DNA of 7,246 bases, taken from NCBI GenBank assembly GCA_030624785.1, contig JAUXJK010000103.1, positions 1 to 7,246 of the forward strand, read 5' to 3'. Positions 1-6,068 of the stretch are shown here, piece by piece; position 1 is the stretch's first letter, and the number at the start of each line of letters is the position of its first letter. The notes under the pieces are model-generated. The model saw only the letters and a list, made by a program, of their open reading frames with translations. It did no database searches and was not told where the DNA came from. Source of the stretch: Actinomycetes bacterium. GTDB taxonomy: Bacteria; Actinomycetota; Thermoleophilia; Gaiellales; Gaiellaceae. Made by a program: the position numbers and the translations under genes.

Positions 1-1241
1 AGACCGACGAGATGCCGTACACGACGCCGAACGGCTGCGTCTACGACTCTGGCGACTACGAGCGCTGCCTGGATATCGCGCTTGACCTGGTCGGCGCGGA
101 CACGATCGATGCGCGTCGAGAGGCTGCTGCCGCGCGCGGAAAGCTGCTCGGTCTTGGAATCGGCTCGACGCTCGATTCTGGCACCAACAACTTCGCACAG
201 GCACGCCTGCTCAATCCGGAGTTGCAGTTCTCCGGGAACAACGAGGTGGCGATGGTCAAGCTCGACATATTCGGAGAAGTCGTTGTGACACTTGGGACGA
301 CTCCGCAGGGCCAAGGCCATGAAACAACCGCATCGCAGGTCGTAGCCGACACGATCGGTTGCGCTCCGGACATGGTCACGGTGCGTCCCGGCCACGACAG
401 CTACTGGAACTCCCATGCCGGGTTTTCGGGTACCTACGCCAGCCAGTTCGCGGTCACGGGTCTGAGCGCGGTCAAAGGCGCCGCCGACGACCTCGCCGAT
501 CAGATGCGACGGCTAGCCGCCGCCGTGCTCGGAACGACACCGGATGGAATCGTGCTCGCCGAGGGAATGGCGACGCGCGCCGACAACCCCGAGGCCGCGC
601 TTCCGTTCATGGCGCTTGGCGCGATCATCAACGCGAACAACGCCGGGCTGCCGCCAGAGACCGAGGACATCACCCTGAACGCCCGTTACGTGTATCGGCC
701 TCCCTTCGATATCCCGGATATGGAGACGAAGTACGGAAACCTCACGCTCACCTATGCGACGCAGATCCACGCCTGCGTGGTCGAGGTCGATCCGGAGACG
801 GGAGAGGTGGAGATCGTCGACTACGCCGCGGTGGACGACTGCGGCACTCGAATCAATCCCCAGATCGTCGAGGGGCAAGTGCATGGCGCTACCGCGCATG
901 CCATCGGCGCGGCCTTGTGGGAGACGTTCAAGTACGACGGCGACGGCCAGCTCATGACGGCGAATTTCTACGATTACCACGTTCCTCACGCGCTCGACAT
1001 GCCGCCGATCAAGAGCGGCTCGATCGAGAGCCCCTCACCGTTCACGCCGCTCGGAACAAAGGGAATGGGAGAGGGCGGCGGAGGCGGAATCCACTGTGTG
1101 TGCTCGGCGATTCAAAGCGCGCTTGCCAGCGCGGGTGGAGCCCTCGTCACTGACTCACACAATCCGTCGGAGCGAGTCTGGAGCATGCTCCGGGATCCCG
1201 AGGCGTCGCGTTCGCTCGTCCACGTGGATTCCGCATCGTGA
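1..1241 (+). CDS. Molybdenum hydroxylase large subunit, CoxL/xanthine dehydrogenase family (5' partial)
   Basis: This is the C-terminal half of a molybdopterin-cytosine-dinucleotide-type hydroxylase large subunit. Such enzymes hydroxylate carbon centres, often N-heterocycles or aldehydes, with water-derived oxygen. The reading frame is open to the left edge (T-D-E precede the first Met at 12), so that Met is internal. About 413 residues are present against about 770-810 in full-length homologues, so roughly half is missing. Residue numbers below count that Met as 1. Visible family motifs are PYTTPNGCVYDSGDYE (2-17), the cofactor-binding GTTPQGQGHETT (95-106), VDDCGTRINPQIVEGQVHG (274-292) and GTKGMGEGG (348-356), where Glu354 matches the catalytic base of the family. 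The residues after it are a Gly run and I-H-C-V-C, which is unusual. The active-site loop that separates true CO dehydrogenase (AYxCSFR) from other members lies upstream and cannot be checked, so no gene symbol is given. The FeS and FAD subunits are not in the window and may lie upstream. Family assignment is firm; the substrate is unknown. Confidence 0.93.
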   Translation, partial: TDEMPYTTPNGCVYDSGDYERCLDIALDLVGADTIDARREAAAARGKLLGLGIGSTLDSGTNNFAQARLLNPELQFSGNNEVAMVKLDIFGEVVVTLGTTPQGQGHETTASQVVADTIGCAPDMVTVRPGHDSYWNSHAGFSGTYASQFAVTGLSAVKGAADDLADQMRRLAAAVLGTTPDGIVLAEGMATRADNPEAALPFMALGAIINANNAGLPPETEDITLNARYVYRPPFDIPDMETKYGNLTLTYATQIHACVVEVDPETGEVEIVDYAAVDDCGTRINPQIVEGQVHGATAHAIGAALWETFKYDGDGQLMTANFYDYHVPHALDMPPIKSGSIESPSPFTPLGTKGMGEGGGGGIHCVCSAIQSALASAGGALVTDSHNPSERVWSMLRDPEASRSLVHVDSAS

Positions 1242-1248
1242 GGGTGAG
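1241..1248 (+). promoter_or_regulatory. Ribosome binding site for the CoxG-like gene
   Basis: AGGGTGAG begins at the last base of the preceding stop codon, and its AGGG core sits 7 bases before the ATG at 1252. It decides the start of the CoxG-like protein. The open frame extends to an ATG at 1096, but those 52 extra codons overlap the molybdenum subunit and do not resemble the SRPBCC fold. Confidence 0.65.
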
Positions 1249-1251
1249 TAC

Positions 1252-1701
1252 ATGAATGTTTCAGGGACCCGGAGGTTCAGCTCAGACCCCCAGGGCGTCT
1301 GGGACGTGCTGAACGATCCCGCCGAGCTCGCGACGTTGCTTCCCGGGGTCGACACGTTCGACATTCAGGATGAACGCAACTGGACTGCGACCGTGAAGGT
1401 GCCTCTTGGCCTCGGCCGGCTCAAGCTCAAGTTTAGCTTCGAGAAGATCGAGGAGCGCCCGATCGAGCGAGCCGCGCTCAAGGCGACCGGCAAGGGCGTC
1501 GGCGCTGTCATCTCGATGGAGACGTCATTCGACCTCGCGCCCGACGGTGACGGAACCTCGATGGACTGGGCGGCCGATGTTCAGGTTCTGGGTCAGATCG
1601 GTGGCATGGGGCAGCGGGTGCTGCAACCCATCGTCAATCAGCAGGTCGAGCAGGTCCTCACTGCGCTCGACGAGCGCGTTCAGGCCCGCGCAGCGGGTTA
1701 G
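1252..1701 (+). CDS. CoxG-like SRPBCC family protein
   Basis: A 149-residue protein of the carbon monoxide dehydrogenase subunit G (CoxG) family, which has the SRPBCC/START-like hydrophobic-cavity fold. Family members sit in operons of molybdenum hydroxylases. In carboxydotrophs CoxG is linked to membrane attachment or maturation of the enzyme. Seen here: the N-terminal pattern VWDVLNDPAELATLLPGVD (16-34), the central KATGKGVGAVISMETSFDL (77-95) followed by GDGTSMDW (99-106), and the C-terminal helix region GGMGQRVLQP (117-126) to the end. The protein stops right after this helix and has no hydrophobic tail, whereas the classical CoxG is longer and has a C-terminal membrane anchor, so this version is probably soluble. 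The start at 1252 was chosen for its ribosome binding site and because the SRPBCC strand begins there. It lies 10 bases after the molybdenum subunit, which supports a joint function. Family call is strong; the exact role is inferred. Confidence 0.88.
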   Translation: MNVSGTRRFSSDPQGVWDVLNDPAELATLLPGVDTFDIQDERNWTATVKVPLGLGRLKLKFSFEKIEERPIERAALKATGKGVGAVISMETSFDLAPDGDGTSMDWAADVQVLGQIGGMGQRVLQPIVNQQVEQVLTALDERVQARAAG

Positions 1702-1755
1702 CGTGCTGCGGGTGTGCCTCGTGCGGATACCCACGAGCCGTAGCGAGGCCTCGTG
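1702..1755 (+). promoter_or_regulatory. Structured 51-base intergenic gap with alternative hairpins over the next start codon
   Basis: This is the largest gap in the window. The 8-mer GCCTCGTG occurs at 1716-1723 and again at 1748-1755, where its last three bases are the GTG start of the next gene. CACGAG at 1732-1737 lies between the copies and can pair with CTCGTG of either one: 1718-1723 with an 8-base loop, or 1750-1755 with a 12-base loop that would hide the start codon. A perfect palindrome, CGAGGCCTCG, lies at 1744-1753 and contains the only Shine-Dalgarno-like GAGG (1745-1748). No U-run follows, so this is not a typical intrinsic terminator. Control of translation of the downstream gene is possible but unproven. 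Six-base stems can arise by chance in GC-rich DNA. Confidence 0.3.
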
Positions 1756-2817
1756 AGCCCGCCATTTCGTGTCGGCGTTATGCAGCTGACCATGGAGCCG
1801 GTGGCCGAAATCCTGGCCCATGCAGGTGCCATGGAGGAGCATGGCTTCGACACCATCTGGCTAGCTGAGGCCTACCCATGGTGGCGCAAGCACTCCATGG
1901 AGGCACGGAGCTTGACTGCGCTTTCAGCCCTGATCGCCCATGAGACCGAGAGGCTGAGCATTGGATGGGGCATCATCTCGCCATACACGCGTCATCCAGT
2001 GCAGATTGCGATGGAGGCTCGCGTTACGCAGGAGCTCGCGGGGCCGGGGCGCTTTCTGCTCGGGCTCGGCGTCTCGAAGATCTTCATGAAACACGCGGGC
2101 ATCGGCGACGACGCGCGTCCGCGAACGGCTGTCGTTGAGGCACTTCAGATCGTGCGGCAGATCCTCGATGGCGACGAGGTCGAGTTTGAGGGCAAGGAGT
2201 TCAGCGCTCATGTTCCCGCCCTGCGTGATGACGCCGAAACACCCAGGGGCTCGGTGCCCCTGTACGTCGCCGGGACGCTGCCTCGCATTCAACGCTCGGC
2301 GGGCGAGCACGCCGACGGACTGCTGACCCCGAGCATCACGACGCCGGCGTTCGTGCGCTACGCGCGGGAGCGGCTCGCGGAGGGCGCCGCCAAGAGCGGT
2401 CGTGATCCTGACGCGATCGACATCGGCTGCACGATCGTTGCGTCGATCGACGAGGACCGCGAGCGCGGTCGCGACGGCGCTCGCGAGATCGCCGGAATGT
2501 ATCTGGCCAACAAGGTCCAGAACATCCAGGCCTCGGCTGACACGCTCCTCGACCTCGCGGGCCTCTCGCCCGAGGAGATTCGCCCGATCGCCGAGGCCAT
2601 GGAGCAAGGCGGTCGACTCGCTGCCAAGGAGCTCGTGACCGACGAGATCCTCGACAAATGCAAGCCGATTGCCGGCACGCCGGAGGACTGCATCGCAGCC
2701 ATAGAGGAATATCGAGCGGCGGGCTGCACCCATGTGATGCTCGAGCTGTGGGGCGAGAATCGCCTCAGCCAGCTCGAGCTGTTCGGCCGCAAGGTGCTGG
2801 GACACGTTCGCTCATGA
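1753..2817 (+). CDS. LLM class flavin/F420-dependent oxidoreductase (first copy)
   Basis: A 354-residue member of the luciferase-like monooxygenase (bacterial luciferase/F420-dependent reductase) superfamily, a TIM-barrel fold using FMN or coenzyme F420 in the cytoplasm. Seen: first strand FRVGVMQ (5-11), helix and strand AMEEHGFDTIWLAEAYPWW (26-44), ISPYTRHPVQIAMEA (75-89), GRFLLGLGVSK (99-109), PLYVAGTLPRIQRSAGEHA (169-187) with the following ADG, and near the C terminus GTPEDCIAAIEEYRAAGC (308-325). This layout and length match the methylenetetrahydromethanopterin reductase-like subgroup, in which F420 is common. Sequence alone does not settle the cofactor. The GTG at 1753 is the only start that keeps the first strand, because an in-frame stop lies at 1741-1743. 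The ATG at 1780 would cut that strand. The Shine-Dalgarno-like GAGG is weak and only 4 bases from the start. A second, divergent family member follows 25 bases downstream. The substrate is unknown. Confidence 0.9.
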   Translation: MSPPFRVGVMQLTMEPVAEILAHAGAMEEHGFDTIWLAEAYPWWRKHSMEARSLTALSALIAHETERLSIGWGIISPYTRHPVQIAMEARVTQELAGPGRFLLGLGVSKIFMKHAGIGDDARPRTAVVEALQIVRQILDGDEVEFEGKEFSAHVPALRDDAETPRGSVPLYVAGTLPRIQRSAGEHADGLLTPSITTPAFVRYARERLAEGAAKSGRDPDAIDIGCTIVASIDEDRERGRDGAREIAGMYLANKVQNIQASADTLLDLAGLSPEEIRPIAEAMEQGGRLAAKELVTDEILDKCKPIAGTPEDCIAAIEEYRAAGCTHVMLELWGENRLSQLELFGRKVLGHVRS

Positions 2818-2830
2818 GCGCGAGCTACCC

Positions 2831-2835
2831 GGGAG
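2831..2835 (+). promoter_or_regulatory. Ribosome binding site for the second LLM gene
   Basis: GGGAG lies 7 bases before the ATG at 2843, within the 25-base gap between the two oxidoreductase genes. It supports this ATG as the start. Confidence 0.5.
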
Positions 2836-2842
2836 TCGATCG

Positions 2843-3913
2843 ATGAGCAACGCGCCAGGCATCTACCTGCAGGCGCTGCCGATCGAGTTGGCGCTCGGCT
2901 ACGCAGAGCAGGCCGAGGCCAACGGGTTCGGCAGCGCGTGGCTCTCGGAGATCACCTTCGGAGACGTGGTCACCCCCGCGGCAGCGATTGCGGCCCGGAC
3001 GGAGCGGATAGCGATCGGCACCGGCATCCTGGGGCTCTGGAGCCGCTCCCCGGCGACAACAGCGCTGACGGCAGCCTCCCTGCAGCAGCTCTCGAAGGGA
3101 CGTCTGCGGCTCGGCCTCGGGCTGCAGTCGCGGTCCTACGTCGAGAGCTGGCACGGCCGCAGCTATGGCAAGCCGCTCGGTGCGATGCGGGAGTACCTGA
3201 CGATTCTTAGGCAGGCGCTCGACGGAGAGACCGTCACGCATGAGGGCGACTACTTCTCGATCCGTGGGTTCCACATCGATCTCCCGCCGCCCGACAAGCC
3301 CGTGCCGCTCTACGTGGCGGCGATCGGTCCAAGGATGCTCCAGCTCGCAGGTGAGCTCGCCGACGGCATACTCGGCTACGTCTACTCCGAGGAGTACGTG
3401 CGCAACGTCGTGGTGCCCAATCTCGAGCTCGGCGCCGAGCGGGCCGGGCGCACGCTCGATGGCTTCGACATCGCTTGCGGGTTCCCGTCGGTCATCAGCG
3501 AGGACGCGTCGGGCGTCTCGTTGGCCCGGGGCCAGGCGATGATGTTCTCGACGGCAACGAAATCGGCGCCCGCATACGCCGAGAGCATCGCGCAGGCCGG
3601 CTTCGCCGGGGAGCGCGCCGAGGTCGCCGAGCTTGTCTCGGCCGCGCGTCTCGAGGATGCCGTCGCGGCGGTGCCTGTCGAGTTGGCCGACGCGATCACG
3701 ATCAGCGGTGATCCCGACCACGCCCGCTCGCGCATCGAGGCCTACCACGACGCCGGGCTGACGACGGTCGTGCTGAACCCCTCGCCGCCCGGCGGCTACT
3801 TCCCGCTCTACGACGGTCACTTCCCGGCTGCCGCAGAGCTTCCGGAGTTCGACTTTCCTGGCTACCTCGAAGTGATCGAGCGCACGCTCGGAAGCATCGG
3901 AGCTCCCTCGTAG
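2843..3913 (+). CDS. LLM class flavin/F420-dependent oxidoreductase (second copy)
   Basis: A 356-residue luciferase-like/F420-dependent oxidoreductase of the same superfamily as its upstream neighbour. Seen: strand GIYLQALP (6-13), AEQAEANGFGSAWLSEI (21-37), GTGILGLWSRSPA (59-71), GRLRLGLGLQSRSYVESWHG (86-105), PLYVAAIGPRMLQLAGELA (155-173) with the following ADG, and the C-terminal nucleotide-side helix region SGDPDHARSRIEAYHDAGL (288-306). The two proteins share these landmarks but little else by eye, for example LGLGVSKIF against LGLGLQSRS in the substrate-facing loop. They therefore look like old paralogues or independently recruited enzymes, not a recent duplication. They could form a heterodimer, as in luciferase LuxA/LuxB, or catalyse two successive steps. 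A good ribosome binding site supports the start. The cofactor (F420 or FMN) and substrate remain open. Confidence 0.9.
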   Translation: MSNAPGIYLQALPIELALGYAEQAEANGFGSAWLSEITFGDVVTPAAAIAARTERIAIGTGILGLWSRSPATTALTAASLQQLSKGRLRLGLGLQSRSYVESWHGRSYGKPLGAMREYLTILRQALDGETVTHEGDYFSIRGFHIDLPPPDKPVPLYVAAIGPRMLQLAGELADGILGYVYSEEYVRNVVVPNLELGAERAGRTLDGFDIACGFPSVISEDASGVSLARGQAMMFSTATKSAPAYAESIAQAGFAGERAEVAELVSAARLEDAVAAVPVELADAITISGDPDHARSRIEAYHDAGLTTVVLNPSPPGGYFPLYDGHFPAAAELPEFDFPGYLEVIERTLGSIGAPS

Positions 3914-3924
3914 GGCGACGCGAC

Positions 3925-5181
3925 GTGGCCGGCTACATCGACGAGATACGAGGGGCGGTTGATCGGGACCGGCTCGTTCGCTGGGCGAGTCAGGCGATCA
4001 ACGTTCCGAGCTTCACGGGCAGCGAGCAGCAGATGGCGGAGCTGATGGCGAGCACGTTCGGTGAGCTGGGACTGCGCACCCAGTGGCAGCAGGTCGAGGA
4101 AGGCCGCGCCAATGTGCTTGGGATCCGACCGGGTGCGGGCGGCGGTCCGAGCCTGATGTTCAACGGGCACATGGACACGTCGTACTCGGGCCGCGAGTCG
4201 TGGTTGGCGGACGTTCCCGGGTTCCAGCCGAGCGCGTTCGTAGAAGACGATCGCCTGTATGGGCTTGGCATCTCAAACATGAAGGGCGCCCTTGCCTGCT
4301 ACGTCGAGGCGATACGCATGCTCGCAGACGCCGGCATCACGCTGAAGGGCGATGTGATGGTTGCCGCGGTCTGCGGTGAGATCGAGAAGACGCAGTGGGG
4401 CGACGCGCAGGGGCCGGAGTACCGAGGCTATGCCGCCGGCTCCCGCTATCTCGTCTCCCATGGAGGAGTCGCAGACATGTGCATCCTCGGCGAGCCGACT
4501 GAGGGAAAGGTCGTGCTTGGGCACTTCGGCTCGCTCTGGCTGCGCATCTCGACGCAGGGCAACTTCATTCACACCGCGTTCAGCGAGAACAAGAAGCATC
4601 TCAACTCGATAGTTCGCATGCACGAGGTGCTCGGCGCAGTGCAGGAGTGGATTCCAGGCTGGGAGGAAGACCCGGAAAACAGCTATCGCGGCCGTCCTGC
4701 GATCGTCAACGTTGGGGCGATCAACGGAGGCTTCGGTTGGCGTGTCTCCCGGACACCACATCGAACAGATCTGTTCCTCGATGTTCGCGTGCCACCCACA
4801 AAGCCGATGGCAACGGCCCGCACCCAGATCATGGACATGGTTCGAGACCTAACCGAGAGGTATCCAGATTTTGGTCTGGAGGCCGAGATCTATGTCACTG
4901 CACCCGGAGCGGAGATTCAGGAAGACCACCCGCTCGTGGCTGCAATCGACGCCGCTCATGAGACTGTGTTCGATGCTCCACCCGAGAGAGATGTCACGCG
5001 CTGGTTCTCGGACGCGTCGGTGCTGAGCCGCTACGGGATTGCAACGGTGAACTATGGAACGTCGACGGGGCTCATGGACACCGCCAGAGGAGAGAATCTC
5101 GATATCGATGGGCTCGTGCGGACGGCCACGGTCTACGCGCTCGCGGCCCTCAACGTTTGTGGTGCTACAGGAGGCAAGTGA
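3925..5181 (+). CDS. M20-fold metallohydrolase (ArgE/DapE/carboxypeptidase G2-like) with an altered metal site
   Basis: A 418-residue protein with the two-domain M20 architecture. Members are cytoplasmic zinc enzymes that hydrolyse amide, carbamoyl or peptide bonds. Seen: NGHMDTS (80-86) with ligand His82 and the usual Asp84; LYGLGISNMKGALACY (111-126); CGEIEKTQ (150-157); ILGEPTEGK (187-195) with Glu190; and the dimerisation-domain His216 in GNFIHTAF (212-219). Compared with the canonical pattern, the bridging Asp of DMKG is Asn118. The double Glu of 'DEE' appears as G-E-I (151-153). The C-terminal metal His, expected near 380-391, is absent and the region reads GTSTGLMDTARGEN. There is also an insertion of about a dozen residues after 155. 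The remaining structure is intact and no frameshift is visible, so this looks like a distinct subfamily and not a decayed gene. The GTG start lies 11 bases after the previous stop with only a weak AGGG (3912-3915), and no alternative keeps the N-terminal helix. The stop abuts the next ATG. Confidence 0.87.
   Translation: MAGYIDEIRGAVDRDRLVRWASQAINVPSFTGSEQQMAELMASTFGELGLRTQWQQVEEGRANVLGIRPGAGGGPSLMFNGHMDTSYSGRESWLADVPGFQPSAFVEDDRLYGLGISNMKGALACYVEAIRMLADAGITLKGDVMVAAVCGEIEKTQWGDAQGPEYRGYAAGSRYLVSHGGVADMCILGEPTEGKVVLGHFGSLWLRISTQGNFIHTAFSENKKHLNSIVRMHEVLGAVQEWIPGWEEDPENSYRGRPAIVNVGAINGGFGWRVSRTPHRTDLFLDVRVPPTKPMATARTQIMDMVRDLTERYPDFGLEAEIYVTAPGAEIQEDHPLVAAIDAAHETVFDAPPERDVTRWFSDASVLSRYGIATVNYGTSTGLMDTARGENLDIDGLVRTATVYALAALNVCGATGGK
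5169..5174 (+). promoter_or_regulatory. Strong ribosome binding site for the FAH-family gene
   Basis: A perfect AGGAGG lies inside the last codons of the M20-like gene, 7 bases before the ATG at 5182. It is the best Shine-Dalgarno sequence in the window. With stop and start directly adjacent, it suggests coupled and efficient translation. Confidence 0.8.
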
Positions 5182-6060
5182 ATGAAACTCGTCACGTTTG
5201 AGCATGTGGGGGCGCCGAAGCCGGGCGTTCTCGAGGAGGAGAGCATTCATGTTCTCGACGCGCCCACGATGCTTGCGTACTACGAAGGCGGCATGAGCGC
5301 GGCGCGAACCGGCGAGGTCGTCTCCCTGGCTGATGCTGTCGTCAAGGCCCCGATCATCCCGAGGAAGTTTTTCCACACAGCGGGCAATTTCCGCGAGCAC
5401 GAGGACGACTCAAAGCAGGTCGACTGGTCGCATGAGATTGCGCCCTGGATTGTCTTCTTCCAGAACGTCGACGCGATCGTCGGGCCGGATGAGCCGCTCA
5501 TCTATCCCGAGCATCTCACCGACGAGCTCGACTACGAGCTGGAGCTCGCCGTGATCATCAAGAAGTCCGGCAAGTTCTTTGGGCCTGAAGAGGCGGCCGA
5601 CTACATCGGCGGCTACGTGATCTTCAACGACATCACGGCTCGCGACATTCAACGGCGCGAGATGCGCTCAGGCGTGTTCTCGTTCTGCAAGGCGATCGAT
5701 ACGTTCTGTCCGCTGGGGCCGTGGATCGTGACGCCCGACGAGATCTCCGATCCGCACGATCTGAAGATGGAGTTGCGAGTCAACGGTGAAGCGCGACAGC
5801 AGTCGCACTCGGGAAACATGTCGGTGAAGATCCCTGAGATCATCTCCCATTACTCGCCTCTCGGCTACTCGGCTGGTGATGTGCTCTCAACGGGAACCGT
5901 GTCGGGCGTTGCGGGCTTCTCTCCGGATGCGGCGTCCCTCTACCTGAAGCCCGGCGACGTGATGGAAGCAGAGATCGAGAACGTGGGTGTCCTCCGCACG
6001 CCGGTGATCTCCTGGCAGGAAGGGCATGGCGAGCCGGCGCGCGAGCGCATTCGCTGGTAG
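5182..6060 (+). CDS. Fumarylacetoacetate hydrolase (FAH) family protein
   Basis: A 292-residue protein of the FAH superfamily. The superfamily covers acylpyruvate hydrolases, 2-oxo-hepta-3-ene-1,7-dioate isomerase/decarboxylases, 2-keto-4-pentenoate hydratases and enzymes often annotated as ureidoglycolate lyase. All act on 2-oxo-acid-like substrates with a divalent metal. Seen: a small N-terminal domain (about 1-60); the conserved entry strand HTAGNFREHEDD (65-76) with His73; metal ligands Glu119 and Glu121 in DYELELAVIIKK (117-128) and Asp150 in FNDITARDIQRRE (148-160); the active-site Lys170 in FCKAIDTFCPLGPWI (168-182); and the C-terminal STGTVSGVA (236-244) that closes the pocket. All key residues are present, so it should be active. 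Its length fits the family. It starts directly after the preceding stop with a strong ribosome binding site, and the M24 gene follows after 8 bases. The exact reaction cannot be assigned. In this context it probably handles a 2-oxo acid formed late in the pathway. Confidence 0.92.
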   Translation: MKLVTFEHVGAPKPGVLEEESIHVLDAPTMLAYYEGGMSAARTGEVVSLADAVVKAPIIPRKFFHTAGNFREHEDDSKQVDWSHEIAPWIVFFQNVDAIVGPDEPLIYPEHLTDELDYELELAVIIKKSGKFFGPEEAADYIGGYVIFNDITARDIQRREMRSGVFSFCKAIDTFCPLGPWIVTPDEISDPHDLKMELRVNGEARQQSHSGNMSVKIPEIISHYSPLGYSAGDVLSTGTVSGVAGFSPDAASLYLKPGDVMEAEIENVGVLRTPVISWQEGHGEPARERIRW

Positions 6061-6068
6061 CCGCAGAC

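Noticed and set aside
12..14. ATG at 12 as the true start of the molybdenum subunit
   Set aside because: The frame is open to the window edge, family members are about twice as long, and the motif around this Met is internal in homologues.
359..1153. Open frame of 264 codons on the + strand inside the molybdenum subunit
   Set aside because: It is an out-of-frame shadow with very Arg-rich translation, while the overlapping frame carries the cofactor-binding motifs.
1..1241. Calling the first gene a true CO dehydrogenase large subunit (coxL, form I)
   Set aside because: The diagnostic active-site loop is outside the window, and the neighbouring genes point to degradation of an organic compound.
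1096..1251. N-terminal extension of 52 codons on the CoxG-like gene
   Set aside because: It overlaps the molybdenum subunit, is Arg/Ser-rich and lies outside the SRPBCC fold. The ATG at 1252 has a proper ribosome binding site.
1716..1755. Intrinsic terminator between the CoxG-like gene and the first LLM gene
   Set aside because: Stems are only 6 base pairs and no T-run follows. The next gene starts at once in the same direction.
1924..2805. Open frame of 293 codons on the - strand opposite the first LLM gene
   Set aside because: It is composition-driven antisense with no recognisable fold, lying wholly inside a conserved gene.
2825..3820. Long open frame of 331 codons on the - strand opposite the second LLM gene
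   Set aside because: It is antisense to a clearly conserved protein, its translation is Arg/Asp/Gly-rich without a recognisable domain, and such frames are common opposite GC-rich genes.
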